Position numbers and translations under genes: made by a program. The notes under the pieces are model-generated. The model saw only the letters and a list, made by a program, of their open reading frames with translations. It was not told the origin of the DNA and did not search any database. From Nakamurella aerolata (GTDB taxonomy: Bacteria > Actinomycetota > Actinomycetes > Mycobacteriales > Nakamurellaceae): a stretch of DNA of 64,000 nucleotides. Location: assembly GCF_013002705.1 (NCBI RefSeq), contig NZ_JABEND010000001.1:186001-250000 (forward strand), in the 5' to 3' direction. Position 1 is the stretch's first letter. Every line of letters starts with the position of its first letter. This document shows positions 39,097-48,980 of this stretch, piece after piece.

Positions 39097-40741
39097 AGCA
39101 TTGGTGGTGAAACCTGCTCACCGGGCGCGGCGACGTGCCGTTGCCGGTATGCGATGGGTGCTCAGTGTTGTGCTGATAGCGGCCGGTCTGATGGCCGTGC
39201 AACCCGCCACCTCGGCGCAGGCGGCGACCGGAAACATCTTGCTGCCGTTCACCATCGGCGAGAGTTGGTCGATCTGCGAGGGCTACAAGTCAGGGACACA
39301 TTCCAGTGATTTCTCGCTCGGCCTGACCAAGGGCAACAACTGTGCCGACGCCGGCACCACCGGCAGTGCGGCGCGCGCCGTGCAGAGCGGCACCGTCTAT
39401 TACGTGCAACCGCAGTACGGCAACGTCTGCGTCAACACCGATAGTGGTCGGAGCTACGCGGTGTTGCATCTGAACATCGGCGTCGGCGGCGGCCAGTGGG
39501 TGAATGCCGGGCAGCAGATCGGCACGGTGGCACCGCCGGGAGCGGCGTCCAACAACGGGATCGCACACATTCACCTGCAGATGTTCAGTGGGCCGAACTG
39601 CACGTTCACAAACCCCGCCAGCCAGGTGCCGTTCGATTCCGGGCACGGCGCGCGCATCTGCGGGGCGCCGGATCTGCCGCCGGGTGGTGGCGGCTGGAAC
39701 GGCCAATGGAGCGGCACCAGGTTCACCGGCGCCAACTGCGGGCCGACGGTGAAGAACGCGATCGGCGCGCGCTGGCGGGCCGACGGCGGTGCCTCGTTCT
39801 GGGGTGAGCCGACATCGGAGGAGAAGCCCACTATCAAGAGCGGTGCCTATCAGTTCTTCCAACGGGGCACCATCTACTGGACCGAGAAGACCGGTGCCTG
39901 GGGCGTTCGCGGGGGTATCTGGGGCGCATACAAGCGGTACGGCTCCGAGAATGGCGCCTTGGGATTCCCGCTGCGGAACGAGGGTGTCGGGACGGTGGCA
40001 GGCGTTGTCTCGCAACCGTTCGAGGGCGGGATGATGTTCTGGCGCGACGGGGTCGGCGGGTATTACGTCCGCGGCGGTATCCGTGCTGCCTACGCAAAGA
40101 TGGGTGCGGAGAAGAGCTCGATCGGGGTCCCGACCAGCCTCGAGGCCAAGACGGCCAAGGCCGGCGGCGTGTACCAAACCTTCCAGAACGGAACCATCTG
40201 GTGGGAGTCCGACGGTTCGTGGCACTTCACCAGGGGCGCGATCAGCGTGCGCTACAAGCAGTTGGGTGGCACCGGCCGGTTCGGCTTCCCGGCCAGCAAC
40301 GAGATCAAACGCAACGCCGGGGCGTACCAGAACTTCGACAACGGCGACCAGATCTGGTGGTCCGCCGCCACCGGCGCCAAGCTGGTCAAGCGGAACGCCA
40401 TCTGGAACGCGTGGATGCAGCAGCGCTTCGACATCGGCCTCGGCTTCCCGGTGGCCGAACAGATCGACGGTCTGGTCCGGGGTGGCTCGTACCAGAAGTT
40501 CCAGCGCGGCGACATTCTCAAGACCCCCAGCGGCAAGGCATGGACGGTGCGCGGCGGCATCCTGGCCACCTGGCACAAGGTCAAGGCCGAGAATGGCAGC
40601 CTCGGATACCCGATCGGCAACGAGTACCTGAGCAACGGGATCGTCATTCAGAAGTTCGAGCGCGGCGAGATCCACTGGACCGACAGCGGTGGCGGCAAGG
40701 TCTTCCCCAAGGTCAATGCGGCGCTGCGCAGCGGCGGGTGA
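39086..40741 (+). CDS. Secreted M23-like / LGFP-repeat cell-wall protein
   Basis: A 551-residue exported protein. Signal peptide about residues 22-47 (MRWVLSVVLIAAGLMAVQP...AQA). Residues 50-190 look like a LytM/M23 endopeptidase domain, with His72-Ser-Ser-Asp75 and His161-Ile-His163 as possible zinc ligands (M23 normally has HxxxD, so activity is uncertain), plus several cysteines. Residues 205-545 are LGFP repeats (ENGALGFPLRNEG, ENGSLGYPIGNEY), each roughly 50 residues, a module thought to bind the actinobacterial cell wall. GTG 39086 has no ribosome site; ATG 39149 would also leave a full signal peptide. Confidence 0.85.
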   Translation: MVSEALVVKPAHRARRRAVAGMRWVLSVVLIAAGLMAVQPATSAQAATGNILLPFTIGESWSICEGYKSGTHSSDFSLGLTKGNNCADAGTTGSAARAVQSGTVYYVQPQYGNVCVNTDSGRSYAVLHLNIGVGGGQWVNAGQQIGTVAPPGAASNNGIAHIHLQMFSGPNCTFTNPASQVPFDSGHGARICGAPDLPPGGGGWNGQWSGTRFTGANCGPTVKNAIGARWRADGGASFWGEPTSEEKPTIKSGAYQFFQRGTIYWTEKTGAWGVRGGIWGAYKRYGSENGALGFPLRNEGVGTVAGVVSQPFEGGMMFWRDGVGGYYVRGGIRAAYAKMGAEKSSIGVPTSLEAKTAKAGGVYQTFQNGTIWWESDGSWHFTRGAISVRYKQLGGTGRFGFPASNEIKRNAGAYQNFDNGDQIWWSAATGAKLVKRNAIWNAWMQQRFDIGLGFPVAEQIDGLVRGGSYQKFQRGDILKTPSGKAWTVRGGILATWHKVKAENGSLGYPIGNEYLSNGIVIQKFERGEIHWTDSGGGKVFPKVNAALRSGG

Positions 40742-40773
40742 TCGGCAGATCGCCGACGCCACAACAACAATGC

Positions 40774-40798
40774 GGTTCACTCTGAGTCAGAGAGAACC
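40774..40798 (+). terminator. Hairpin after the M23/LGFP gene
   Basis: Inverted repeat of 12 bases per arm (GGTTCACTCTGA and TCAGAGAGAACC, one mismatch) around a single G, starting 33 bases after the stop codon. No U-run follows, but the position fits a transcription terminator. Confidence 0.5.
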
Positions 40799-40941
40799 AG
40801 CGAACCAGGGAGAAACGGAGAGAACCAGATCGGACCGAACTGAACCGTCCTGAATAGCGCAACGGTGCTCGCGGCAGCTCCCGCTGTCGACGCCGCCGTC
40901 GCTCCCAGCTCGCGCCCCCGGTTGCCTCCCGCGCCGGGGGC

Positions 40942-41029
40942 GCGACCTTGTCGGGGGCGGGGGACTGCCGATGGTTGAGCCCTGGTCGCAGCCGATCGCG
41001 GGGCGACCTTGTCGGGGAGCGGGGGACTG
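40942..41029. repeat. Direct repeat containing a CGAC-CTT-GTCG palindrome
   Basis: Two copies of a unit beginning GCGACCTTGTCGGGG and ending GCGGGGGACTG (40942-40967 and 41003-41029), 61 bases apart. Each holds the small inverted repeat CGAC/GTCG. They lie just downstream of the minus-strand membrane-protein gene. Confidence 0.75.
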
Positions 41030-41042
41030 TCTGCCGTCCCGT

Positions 41043-41612
41043 TCAGACCGGGCGCCGGCGGTACCCGGCGACGAGCAGGGTGAGGCCGCCGCCGAACAGC
41101 ACGGCGGCGCCGGCGATCATCAGGACCGGCCCGTCGGTGGCCAGCGACACCCCGAGGGCCGACACGTCGGCGCCGTAATAGAGCCCACCGCCGGCGGCGA
41201 AGGCGAACACCATGGCCAACACGGCAGCGCTCGCCCCGGCCCACCGCCAGCACCGCAGGGCGATCAGCAGCAGCGGGAGTACCACCAGCGGCGGCAGCAC
41301 CGGCCAGAGGGGTACCAGCGGCTGGACAGCGTCCGGCAACACGTGGAACCGCTCCAGCAAGCGTGTGGTCTGGAAACTGCTGCGGAGCGTCTCGCCCGAC
41401 TTCAACCACGGCAGGAACGCCGCGATCACCACGATGGCCGCACCGGCCACCACGGCCACGCTGCCCAGTGCGACGCCGGCAGGTTGATGCAGCAGGGTGC
41501 GGGCCCTGGACGCGGCTGTCACGGCGATCAGTGTGCCGGACGAGCGCCGGCCGCCGGCACCCGGACGGCGCTCACCCTCGGTTGACGCAAGGTCGAGGTC
41601 TTGTTCTGACAT
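41043..41612 (-). CDS. Four-segment membrane protein of unknown function
   Basis: A 189-residue protein starting MSEQDLDLASTEGERRPG. It has a charged cytosolic N-terminus of about 40 residues and four hydrophobic segments, the last ones VLPPLVVLPLLLIALRCW, GASAAVLAMVFAFAAGGGLYYG and VLMIAGAAVLFGGGLTLLVAGY. It belongs to no family I recognise. ATG 41612 lacks a clear ribosome site; an in-frame start at 41654 is possible. It is divergent from the RipA-like hydrolase gene. Confidence 0.65.
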   Translation of the reverse strand: MSEQDLDLASTEGERRPGAGGRRSSGTLIAVTAASRARTLLHQPAGVALGSVAVVAGAAIVVIAAFLPWLKSGETLRSSFQTTRLLERFHVLPDAVQPLVPLWPVLPPLVVLPLLLIALRCWRWAGASAAVLAMVFAFAAGGGLYYGADVSALGVSLATDGPVLMIAGAAVLFGGGLTLLVAGYRRRPV

Positions 41613-41694
41613 GACGCTCGGGAGTTCGTGTCCGGTTTGTCGGGTGTGGGACACGATTTACCGGATGTTTCAAGAATTGTTTGCTGTGACGACT

Positions 41695-41714
41695 GGTCAA
41701 AAGGGGGTCAAAAG
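41695..41714 (+). promoter_or_regulatory. GGTCAAAAG tandem repeat upstream of the RipA-like gene
   Basis: GGTCAAAAG at 41695-41703 and again at 41706-41714, an 11-base period that places both on the same face of the helix. The region is otherwise GC-rich. It resembles a two-site operator for a response regulator; no factor can be named. Confidence 0.4.
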
Positions 41715-41886
41715 TGGCATCGTGCTTCGTGGCGTGTCGTATTGACATTCGTGAGACGAGTGGTCCAGACGAGACGCCTGGGCAGCGTCAGGCCGGCTCC
41801 GGAGGAGATTCCCCGAGCTTGACCGCAAGCAGTTGACCGAGAGATTGACCCGACGTCCACGGCCCGACCGTGGGGAGGAGCACCTC

Positions 41887-44547
41887 GTGGGTTCCGTTCG
41901 TGCACGTGGCCGCATGCGACCACGCCGGGCCGCCACCGCGCCGGCCTGGCTGGACAGCTGGGCGCCAGCGCCCTGGCGGCGCGCCGCCCGCAGCTTCGCC
42001 GTCCTGCTCACCGTCGGTGCGCTGACCGTCGGTGGCGTGAGCGCAGCGCAGGCCGCCCCTGGCGACAGCCCCGGCACCGCCGGGTCCTCCGACACCCAGG
42101 GCGATCCCAGCCCGGCCGACCGCGCGCAGAGCGATGCCGACAGCAACACCGGGGACGGCTCCGATAGCTCCAGCGCCGGCACCGACTCCGGTGCGGGCTC
42201 GGGTGCGGAGTCTGGTGCGGACTCGATCGGCTCCCTGCTGCCGGCCCCCGATCCGAACCCGCCGGCCAACCCGTCCGACGACGAGATCGCCGGCAGCCAG
42301 CAGCAGGCCGATCAGGCCGCGGCCCAGGTGGGGCAGCTGTCCGGTCAGATCAGCGGCACCGAAAGCAAGATCGCCGATCTCAACGACGAGATGGAGGCGA
42401 AGTCGGAGCTGGTCAACAAGGCGAACGTCGACCTGCAGATCGCGCAGGCCGACGCCGAGGACGCGGTCGCGGCGGTGGCCAAGGCGAAGGCCGCGGCCGG
42501 CACCGCCGACGCCGCCGTCACCAAGGCGAAGCAGGACGCTGCTGAGTTCGCGGCGGCATCGTTCCGCACCGGCGGCCAGCTCAGCTCGCTGGCCGTGGTG
42601 ATCGGCGCCTCCAGCCCGACGGATCTGTTGTCCCGAGATTCGGTGCTGCAGCAGGTGTCTCGCTCGCAGGGCAGCGTCATCACCGAGCTGGAGAAGGCGC
42701 GCAATGGCAAGGCCAACGCCGACGCGCAGGCCAGGGACGCCGAGCGCAAGGCGACCGCCGCCAAGCAGGCAGCGGCCAAGGCCGCTACCGATGCGAAGTC
42801 TGCGGCCGACCGCACGGCCCGTGAGCTGGCCACCGGCGAGCAGCAGATGAAGCAGCTGAAGTCTCAGCTGCAGACCCAGCAGCGGGCCTACGAGGATGCG
42901 CTCAACAACACCGACAGCCTGAAGGCCGAGCGCGACGCCTACAACCAGTGGGTCGCAGAGAAGAAGGCCTACGACGAGCAGCAGCAGCGGCTGGCCGAGG
43001 AGCGGGCGCGCAAGGCGCGCGAGGAAGCCGCTCGTCAGGAAGCAGCCGCGAAGGCCGCAGCCGAGGCCAAGGCCCGCGCCGAGGCGCAGGCCAAGGCCAA
43101 GGCTGAGGCCGACGCGCAGGCCGCGGCGGCGGCGCAGGCGCAGCGCAAGGCCGACGCCGACGCCGCGCAGGCCCGCGCCGCTGCGGCCGAGCAGCAGGCT
43201 GCCGCGGCCCAGCAGAATGCAGCCCAGCAAGATGCCGCCCAGCAAAACGCGGCGGAGCAGAACGCAGCGGAGCAGGACACCGCAGTCAAACAAGAAGCGA
43301 AACAAGCAGCCGAGCAAGCCGCCGAGCAGGCCCCAGCCGAACCGGCGGCCAAACAACAGACGGCGGCCCAGCAGGCACCGGCCCGGCAGGCACCCGCTCA
43401 GCAGCAACCGGCGCAGTCGGCGGACCGGTCGGCAGCCACCGGGACTGCCGCGAAGCCAGCGCCGAAGCCCGCGGCAACGCAACCGAGCGCACCCAAGCCC
43501 GCGCCGGCTGCCGACTCCAGCAAGCCGTCCGGAAACAACACCAGCGCCAAGCCGAGCACCGATACCGCGGCGAGGACGGCGTCCGACCGGGCCGCGAAGG
43601 CCGCCGCCGAGCTCAAGGCAAAGGAGCAGGCAGCGCGGGCAGCCAAGGTCAAGGCCGACGCCGCTAAGGCTGCGCAGCAGCGGCAGCGGGAAGCCGCGGC
43701 GAAGGCGGCCGCCGACAAGGCCGCGGCCGACGCGGCGGCGAAGGCGGCGGCGGACGCCAGGGCACGGCAGGCCGAGGCCGACCGCAAGGCCGAACTGGAA
43801 GCGGCCCGCAAGGCCAAGGAGATGGCCGATCGGCTCAAACAGATCCGCGGCAGGGGCACCGGCGACGGGTCCTACTTCAAGGATTGCGACGCTGCCAGGG
43901 CCGCCGGCAAGGCGCCGCTGCGCAAGGGCCAGCCCGGCTACCGCGCCGCGCTGGACCCCAACGGCAACGGCGTCGCCTGTGATGCCGGCACCGAGTACGA
44001 CCCGAGTGCAAGCAGCGGCGGCAACAGCAACGACGGCGGCAGTTCAAACGGCGGCGGCTCCAACGGCGGCAGCTCCAACGGTGGCGGCAGCCAGGTGCCC
44101 AGCGACGGCTCCAAGGGCTCCATCGTGGTGAACGCGGCGCTGCGCTGGTTGGGCACCCCGTACTCGTGGGGCGGCGGTAACGCCGACGGCCCGACCACCG
44201 GCATCCGCGCCGGCTGCTCGGCCAGCTGCCTGCCGTACGAGCCGTGGAACACCGTCGGCTTCGACTGCTCCGGCCTGACGCTGTACGCCTGGGCGCAGGC
44301 CGGGGTCAGCCTGCCGCACTACTCGGCGTACCAGTTCAACATCGGGCAGCGTATCCCGCGGGATCAGCTGCAGCCGGGTGACCTGCTGTTTTACGCCGCG
44401 AACACCTCGGACCCCAGCACCATCCATCACGTGGCCATCTACATGGGCAACGACCAGATCATCCAGGCGCCCTACTCGGGCAGCAAGGTGATCGTCAGCC
44501 CGTGGCGGTCCAGCGGCTACATCGGCGCCACCCGCCCCGGCACCTGA
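41887..44547 (+). CDS. RipA-like NlpC/P60 peptidoglycan hydrolase with coiled coil and Excalibur domain
   Basis: Secreted cell-wall hydrolase (886 residues), probably needed for cell separation. Order: cytosolic basic N-terminus, signal/membrane segment about 36-58, acidic Ser/Asp/Gly linker, coiled coil about 136-360, an Ala/Glu/Lys/Gln-rich stretch, a Pro/Gln-rich zone, a second Ala/Lys/Glu helix to about 650, an Excalibur-type calcium motif at 658-701 (FKDCDAARAAGK...DPNGNGVACD), a Gly/Ser/Asn linker, and an NlpC/P60 domain at 743-884. Catalytic Cys794 (FDCSGL) and His848 (HHVAIY) are present. The start is GTG 41887 with GGAGGAG nine bases upstream. A strong hairpin follows. Confidence 0.92.
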   Translation: MGSVRARGRMRPRRAATAPAWLDSWAPAPWRRAARSFAVLLTVGALTVGGVSAAQAAPGDSPGTAGSSDTQGDPSPADRAQSDADSNTGDGSDSSSAGTDSGAGSGAESGADSIGSLLPAPDPNPPANPSDDEIAGSQQQADQAAAQVGQLSGQISGTESKIADLNDEMEAKSELVNKANVDLQIAQADAEDAVAAVAKAKAAAGTADAAVTKAKQDAAEFAAASFRTGGQLSSLAVVIGASSPTDLLSRDSVLQQVSRSQGSVITELEKARNGKANADAQARDAERKATAAKQAAAKAATDAKSAADRTARELATGEQQMKQLKSQLQTQQRAYEDALNNTDSLKAERDAYNQWVAEKKAYDEQQQRLAEERARKAREEAARQEAAAKAAAEAKARAEAQAKAKAEADAQAAAAAQAQRKADADAAQARAAAAEQQAAAAQQNAAQQDAAQQNAAEQNAAEQDTAVKQEAKQAAEQAAEQAPAEPAAKQQTAAQQAPARQAPAQQQPAQSADRSAATGTAAKPAPKPAATQPSAPKPAPAADSSKPSGNNTSAKPSTDTAARTASDRAAKAAAELKAKEQAARAAKVKADAAKAAQQRQREAAAKAAADKAAADAAAKAAADARARQAEADRKAELEAARKAKEMADRLKQIRGRGTGDGSYFKDCDAARAAGKAPLRKGQPGYRAALDPNGNGVACDAGTEYDPSASSGGNSNDGGSSNGGGSNGGSSNGGGSQVPSDGSKGSIVVNAALRWLGTPYSWGGGNADGPTTGIRAGCSASCLPYEPWNTVGFDCSGLTLYAWAQAGVSLPHYSAYQFNIGQRIPRDQLQPGDLLFYAANTSDPSTIHHVAIYMGNDQIIQAPYSGSKVIVSPWRSSGYIGATRPGT

Positions 44548-44564
44548 ACCGGCGGCAGCCGACA

Positions 44565-44608
44565 CGCAGACGGTCCGGTCGCCCCGAGGGGTGGCCGGAC
44601 CGTCTGCG
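44565..44608 (+). terminator. Strong terminator after the RipA-like gene
   Basis: Perfect 14-base arms, CGCAGACGGTCCGG (44565-44578) and CCGGACCGTCTGCG (44595-44608), with an inner CCCC/GGGG pairing. It begins 18 bases after the stop codon and separates the hydrolase from the MoxR set. Confidence 0.85.
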
Positions 44609-44754
44609 TTGCGGAAGGCCCGGCCGGATCGGCCGACCCGCACTGGCCGCACAGCTGGTTGTGGCAGCCTGGTGGATGCATACCCCCAGCGCCACCTCGT
44701 CCCGGCCCACACCGGCCGGTGAGGTCACACGCGATTGATGCCAAGGAGGAGCCG

Positions 44755-45873
44755 GTGACGGCAACCGCACAGCCCGACCAGCCGACCGATCGCCCCAGCC
44801 CGGACCTGACCCCACCGGCCGGTGGCGGCGGGACCGGTGGCGGACAGCCAGCCGGCGCGGCGGGCCCCGGCGGCGCTCCCGGCAATCCGGCGCAGGACGC
44901 GGCGCTGCTGGAACGCACCATCTTCGAGGTGAAGCGGATCATCGTCGGGCAGGACCGGCTGGTCGAGCGGATGCTTGTCGGACTGCTCGCCAAGGGCCAC
45001 CTGCTCATCGAGGGTGTCCCAGGGGTGGCGAAAACCCTTGCTGTGGAAACCTTCTCGAAGGTTGTCGGCGGATCGTTCTCGCGCATCCAGTTCACCCCCG
45101 ACCTGGTGCCGGCCGATTTGCTCGGCACCAGGATCTACCGCGCCGGCCGGGAGGCGTTCGACACCGAGCTGGGTCCGGTGGTGGCGAACTTCGTCCTCGC
45201 CGACGAGATCAACCGGGCGCCGGCCAAGGTGCAGTCGGCGCTGCTCGAGGTGATGGCCGAGCGGCACGTGTCCATCGGCGGGCAGACCTACCCGATGCCC
45301 AAACCGTTCCTGGTGCTTGCCACCCAGAACCCGATCGAGAACGAGGGCGTCTACCCGCTCCCGGAAGCCCAGCGCGACCGGTTCCTGTTCAAGCTGCAGG
45401 TCGGCTACCCGGAGGTGGAGGAAGAGCGCGAGATCGTCTACCGGATGAGCGTCACCCCGCCGGAGCCGAATCAGGCCCTGGCCATCTCCGAGCTGGCCAG
45501 GCTGCAAGAGGTGGCGGCCAACGTCTTTGTCCATCACGCGCTGGTCGATTACGTCGTCCGGCTGGTGTTCGCCACCCGCACCCCGGCCGAGCACGGCCTG
45601 CCGGACGTCGCCGGCTGGCTCTCGTACGGCGCCTCGCCGCGGGCCACCCTCGGCATCATCGCGGCGGCGCGGGCGCTGGCGCTCGTCCGCGGACGCGACT
45701 TCGTCATCCCGCAGGACGTGGTGGACGTCGCCCCCGACGTGCTGCGGCACCGGCTGGTGCTGTCGTACGACGCGCTCGCCGACGGGGTTCCGATGGACGT
45801 CATCCTCGGCAAGCTGATGCAGGCCATTCCGCTGCCCCAGGTGTCGCCGTTCACCCACCCGGGAGCGGCTTGA
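44755..45873 (+). CDS. moxR: MoxR-family AAA+ ATPase
   Basis: Chaperone-like AAA+ ATPase (372 residues) expected to help maturation of partner proteins together with the following VWA and DUF58 proteins. Seen: Walker A GVPGVAKT near residue 87, the sensor block FVLADEINRAPAKVQSALLEVMAERHVSIGG, LATQNPIENEGVYPLPEAQRDRFLFKL, and the GYPEVEEEREI lid. The first 40 residues are a Pro/Gly/Ala-rich tail. GTG 44755 has AAGGAGGA five bases upstream. The stop overlaps the next start as TGATG. Confidence 0.93.
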   Translation: MTATAQPDQPTDRPSPDLTPPAGGGGTGGGQPAGAAGPGGAPGNPAQDAALLERTIFEVKRIIVGQDRLVERMLVGLLAKGHLLIEGVPGVAKTLAVETFSKVVGGSFSRIQFTPDLVPADLLGTRIYRAGREAFDTELGPVVANFVLADEINRAPAKVQSALLEVMAERHVSIGGQTYPMPKPFLVLATQNPIENEGVYPLPEAQRDRFLFKLQVGYPEVEEEREIVYRMSVTPPEPNQALAISELARLQEVAANVFVHHALVDYVVRLVFATRTPAEHGLPDVAGWLSYGASPRATLGIIAAARALALVRGRDFVIPQDVVDVAPDVLRHRLVLSYDALADGVPMDVILGKLMQAIPLPQVSPFTHPGAA

Positions 45874-47000
45874 TGGCATCCGGCGCCACCGGCCGCGCCG
45901 GACGCGCTACCACCCGGACCGGCGCGGCAGCCGCGGCCGAGCCGGGTGAGGGTGCCGGCACCGACAACCCTGCCGGCGTGCCCAGCACCGCCGACCCGGC
46001 CCGGCTGGACGCCGCGCTGACCACGCTGGAACTCACCGTCCGGCGGCGGTTGGACGGCCTGCTGCAAGGCAATCACCTCGGGTTGGTCCCCGGACCAGGT
46101 TCGGAACCGGGGGAGGCCCGGCTGTACTACCCGGGCGACGACGTCCGGCGGATGGACTGGTCGGTCACCGCCCGCACCACCGAGCCGCACATTCGGCAGA
46201 GCATCGCCGACCGCGAGTTGGAGACCTGGTTGGTGGCCGACCTCACCGCGTCGCTGGACTTCGGCACCACCGGCTGCGAGAAGCGCGACCTGGTGGTGGC
46301 CGCCGCGGCCGCCGTCGGACACCTGACCCAGGGCGGCGGCAACCGGATCGGTGCGGTGATCAGCAGCGGGGACGGCCTGCACCGGATCCCGGCCCGCGGC
46401 GGACGTCCGCACCTGCAGTACCTGCTGCGGCAACTCGTCGGCACCCCGCGCAGCGAGCCCGGCGCCACCGGCGGCCTCGTCGACGGTCTCGAGCAGCTGC
46501 GCCGCCCGCCGCGCCGCCGTGGCCTTGTGGTGGTGATCTCCGACTTCCTCGGCCCGATCGACTGGGAACGGTCGCTGCGCGCGCTGCGGGTCCGGCACGA
46601 CCTGCTGGCCATCGAGGTGCTCGACCCGCGCGACGTCGAGCTGCCCGACGTCGGCACCGTGACGTTGGTCGATCCGGAATCCGGTCGCAGCAAGGAGGTT
46701 CAGACGACGGCCCGGCTGCGCAACGACTTCGCCGGGGCCGCCGCCGAGCATCGTCGTCAGGTCGCCGCCGCGCTGCGTCGCTGCGGCAGCGCCCAGCTCA
46801 CCCTGCGCACCGACCGGGACTGGGTGAACGACGTGCTGCGGTTCGTGCTGAGCCGCAAGCGCGGCTGGACCGGCGCCGGCAGCGGCGCGGCCGGCACCCA
46901 TACCGAGCCGAACACCGGGCGGGCTGCGGGAACGACGGCGAGCACGGCGGGGACGGGCGGCCCGCGACTGGCACCGATCCGGGCGGTGGGCACGCGATGA
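45873..47000 (+). CDS. DUF58 protein of the MoxR operon
   Basis: A 375-residue protein with the DUF58 signature GDDVRRMDWSVTARTTEPHIRQSIADRELETWLVADLTASLDFGT, which precedes a VWA-like fold. Its partner in other bacteria is a MoxR ATPase. The first 45 residues are low-complexity Ala/Gly/Thr; the last 45 are an Ala/Gly/Thr-rich tail. No membrane segment is obvious, unlike many relatives. Starts one base inside the moxR stop; overlaps the VWA gene as ATGA. Confidence 0.9.
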   Translation: MASGATGRAGRATTRTGAAAAAEPGEGAGTDNPAGVPSTADPARLDAALTTLELTVRRRLDGLLQGNHLGLVPGPGSEPGEARLYYPGDDVRRMDWSVTARTTEPHIRQSIADRELETWLVADLTASLDFGTTGCEKRDLVVAAAAAVGHLTQGGGNRIGAVISSGDGLHRIPARGGRPHLQYLLRQLVGTPRSEPGATGGLVDGLEQLRRPPRRRGLVVVISDFLGPIDWERSLRALRVRHDLLAIEVLDPRDVELPDVGTVTLVDPESGRSKEVQTTARLRNDFAGAAAEHRRQVAAALRRCGSAQLTLRTDRDWVNDVLRFVLSRKRGWTGAGSGAAGTHTEPNTGRAAGTTASTAGTGGPRLAPIRAVGTR

Positions 47001-47950
47001 CGTTCGCCTCGCCGTGGTGGCTGGCGCTGGGCGCCGTGGTGCTGGCGCTCGCCCTCGGCTACCTGATCGCGCAGCGCCGCCGCCGCCGGGACACCATGCG
47101 GTTCGCCAACCTTGAGCTGCTGGACCGGGTGGCGCCCAAACGCCCCGGCTGGATCCGGCACGTGCCCACCGCGCTGGTGTTGCTGGGCCTTGCCCTGCTG
47201 ACGGTGGCCATGGCGGCGCCGACCGCGGAGGCCAAGGTGCCCCGCAATCGCGCCGTTGTGGTGCTCGCCATTGACGTGTCGCTGTCGATGGAGGCCACCG
47301 ACGTGCCGCCGAACCGGCTGGTGGCCGCGCAGGAGGCCGCCAAGCAGTTCGTCACCGACCTGACGCCAGGCGTCAACCTCGGCGTCCTGGAGTTCGCCGG
47401 GGTGCCGTCGGTGCTGGTCAGCCCCACCACCGATCGGGCGCCGGCGCTGTCGGCGATCGACGGGCTGAAGCTGGACGAGGCCACCGCCACCGGCGAGGCG
47501 ATCTACGCGGCGCTGCAGACCATCGACGTCTACTCCAAGGCCTACGGCGGCACCGAGGAGAAGCCGCCGGCCCGGATCGTGCTGATGACCGACGGCAAGC
47601 GCACCGTCGGCCGGGCCGAGCAGGCCGCGGCGCAGGCGGCCGCGGCAGCCAAGGTTCCGGTGTCGGTGATCGCCTTCGGTACCAACAACGCCAGCATCGA
47701 CGTCAACGGTCAGCCGCAGCCGGTGCCGCTGGACGAGGCCGGGATGAAGGACATCGCCCGGCTGTCCGGTGGCGACTTCCACACCGCCGCCACCAAAGAA
47801 GAACTGAAGAAGGTCTACTCGCAGCTGGGCGAGCAGATCGGTTACGAGTTGCAACCCAAGGACGTCTCGCGGCCGTGGATGATCGCCGGCTCGCTGGCGG
47901 TGATGGTCGGCGCCGCCGGTGCGCTGGTGGTCGGTCGCCGCATTCCATGA
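46997..47950 (+). CDS. VWA-domain membrane protein of the MoxR operon
   Basis: A 317-residue protein. Two N-terminal hydrophobic segments (WWLALGAVVLALALGYLIA and HVPTALVLLGLALLTVAMAAP) flank a short basic loop; then a von Willebrand A domain from about 85 to 280 with the metal site DVSLSMEATD (Asp93) and LMTDGKRTVG; then a C-terminal segment (MIAGSLAVMVGAAGALVVG). The VWA domain should face outward. BatA-like. Last gene of the three-gene unit. Confidence 0.92.
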   Translation: MTFASPWWLALGAVVLALALGYLIAQRRRRRDTMRFANLELLDRVAPKRPGWIRHVPTALVLLGLALLTVAMAAPTAEAKVPRNRAVVVLAIDVSLSMEATDVPPNRLVAAQEAAKQFVTDLTPGVNLGVLEFAGVPSVLVSPTTDRAPALSAIDGLKLDEATATGEAIYAALQTIDVYSKAYGGTEEKPPARIVLMTDGKRTVGRAEQAAAQAAAAAKVPVSVIAFGTNNASIDVNGQPQPVPLDEAGMKDIARLSGGDFHTAATKEELKKVYSQLGEQIGYELQPKDVSRPWMIAGSLAVMVGAAGALVVGRRIP

Positions 47951-48832
<882 letters not shown>

Positions 48833-48980
48833 CCAGTGCCCACGGCGGATCGCCGGTTGCCGACCGGCTCAGCGGCAGGTGGCCGAGCCCGCCGGCCGCC
48901 GGCTGCGCCCCTGTTGCCGATTGCGCGTGACCGCCAATACCCGAAACCCGTGTAGTCCCAACGAAAGTGAGCCTGTAGCG

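Larger units (their letters stand above)
40742..41042. other. Convergent intergenic region with repeats
   Basis: 301 bases between the LGFP gene and a membrane-protein gene on the other strand. Holds the hairpin at 40774-40798, a purine-rich stretch with repeated AGAGAACCAG (about 40790-40840), and a repeated 26-base unit at 40942 and 41003. No gene seen. Confidence 0.6.

Noticed and set aside
41655-41886. c-di-AMP (ydaO) riboswitch before the RipA-like gene
   Set aside because: Expected because this class regulates many actinobacterial cell-wall hydrolases, but its conserved blocks could not be found.
41788-43482. 564-codon minus-strand frame opposite the RipA-like gene
   Set aside because: Gly/Leu/Arg-rich shadow of an Ala/Lys/Glu-rich coiled coil.
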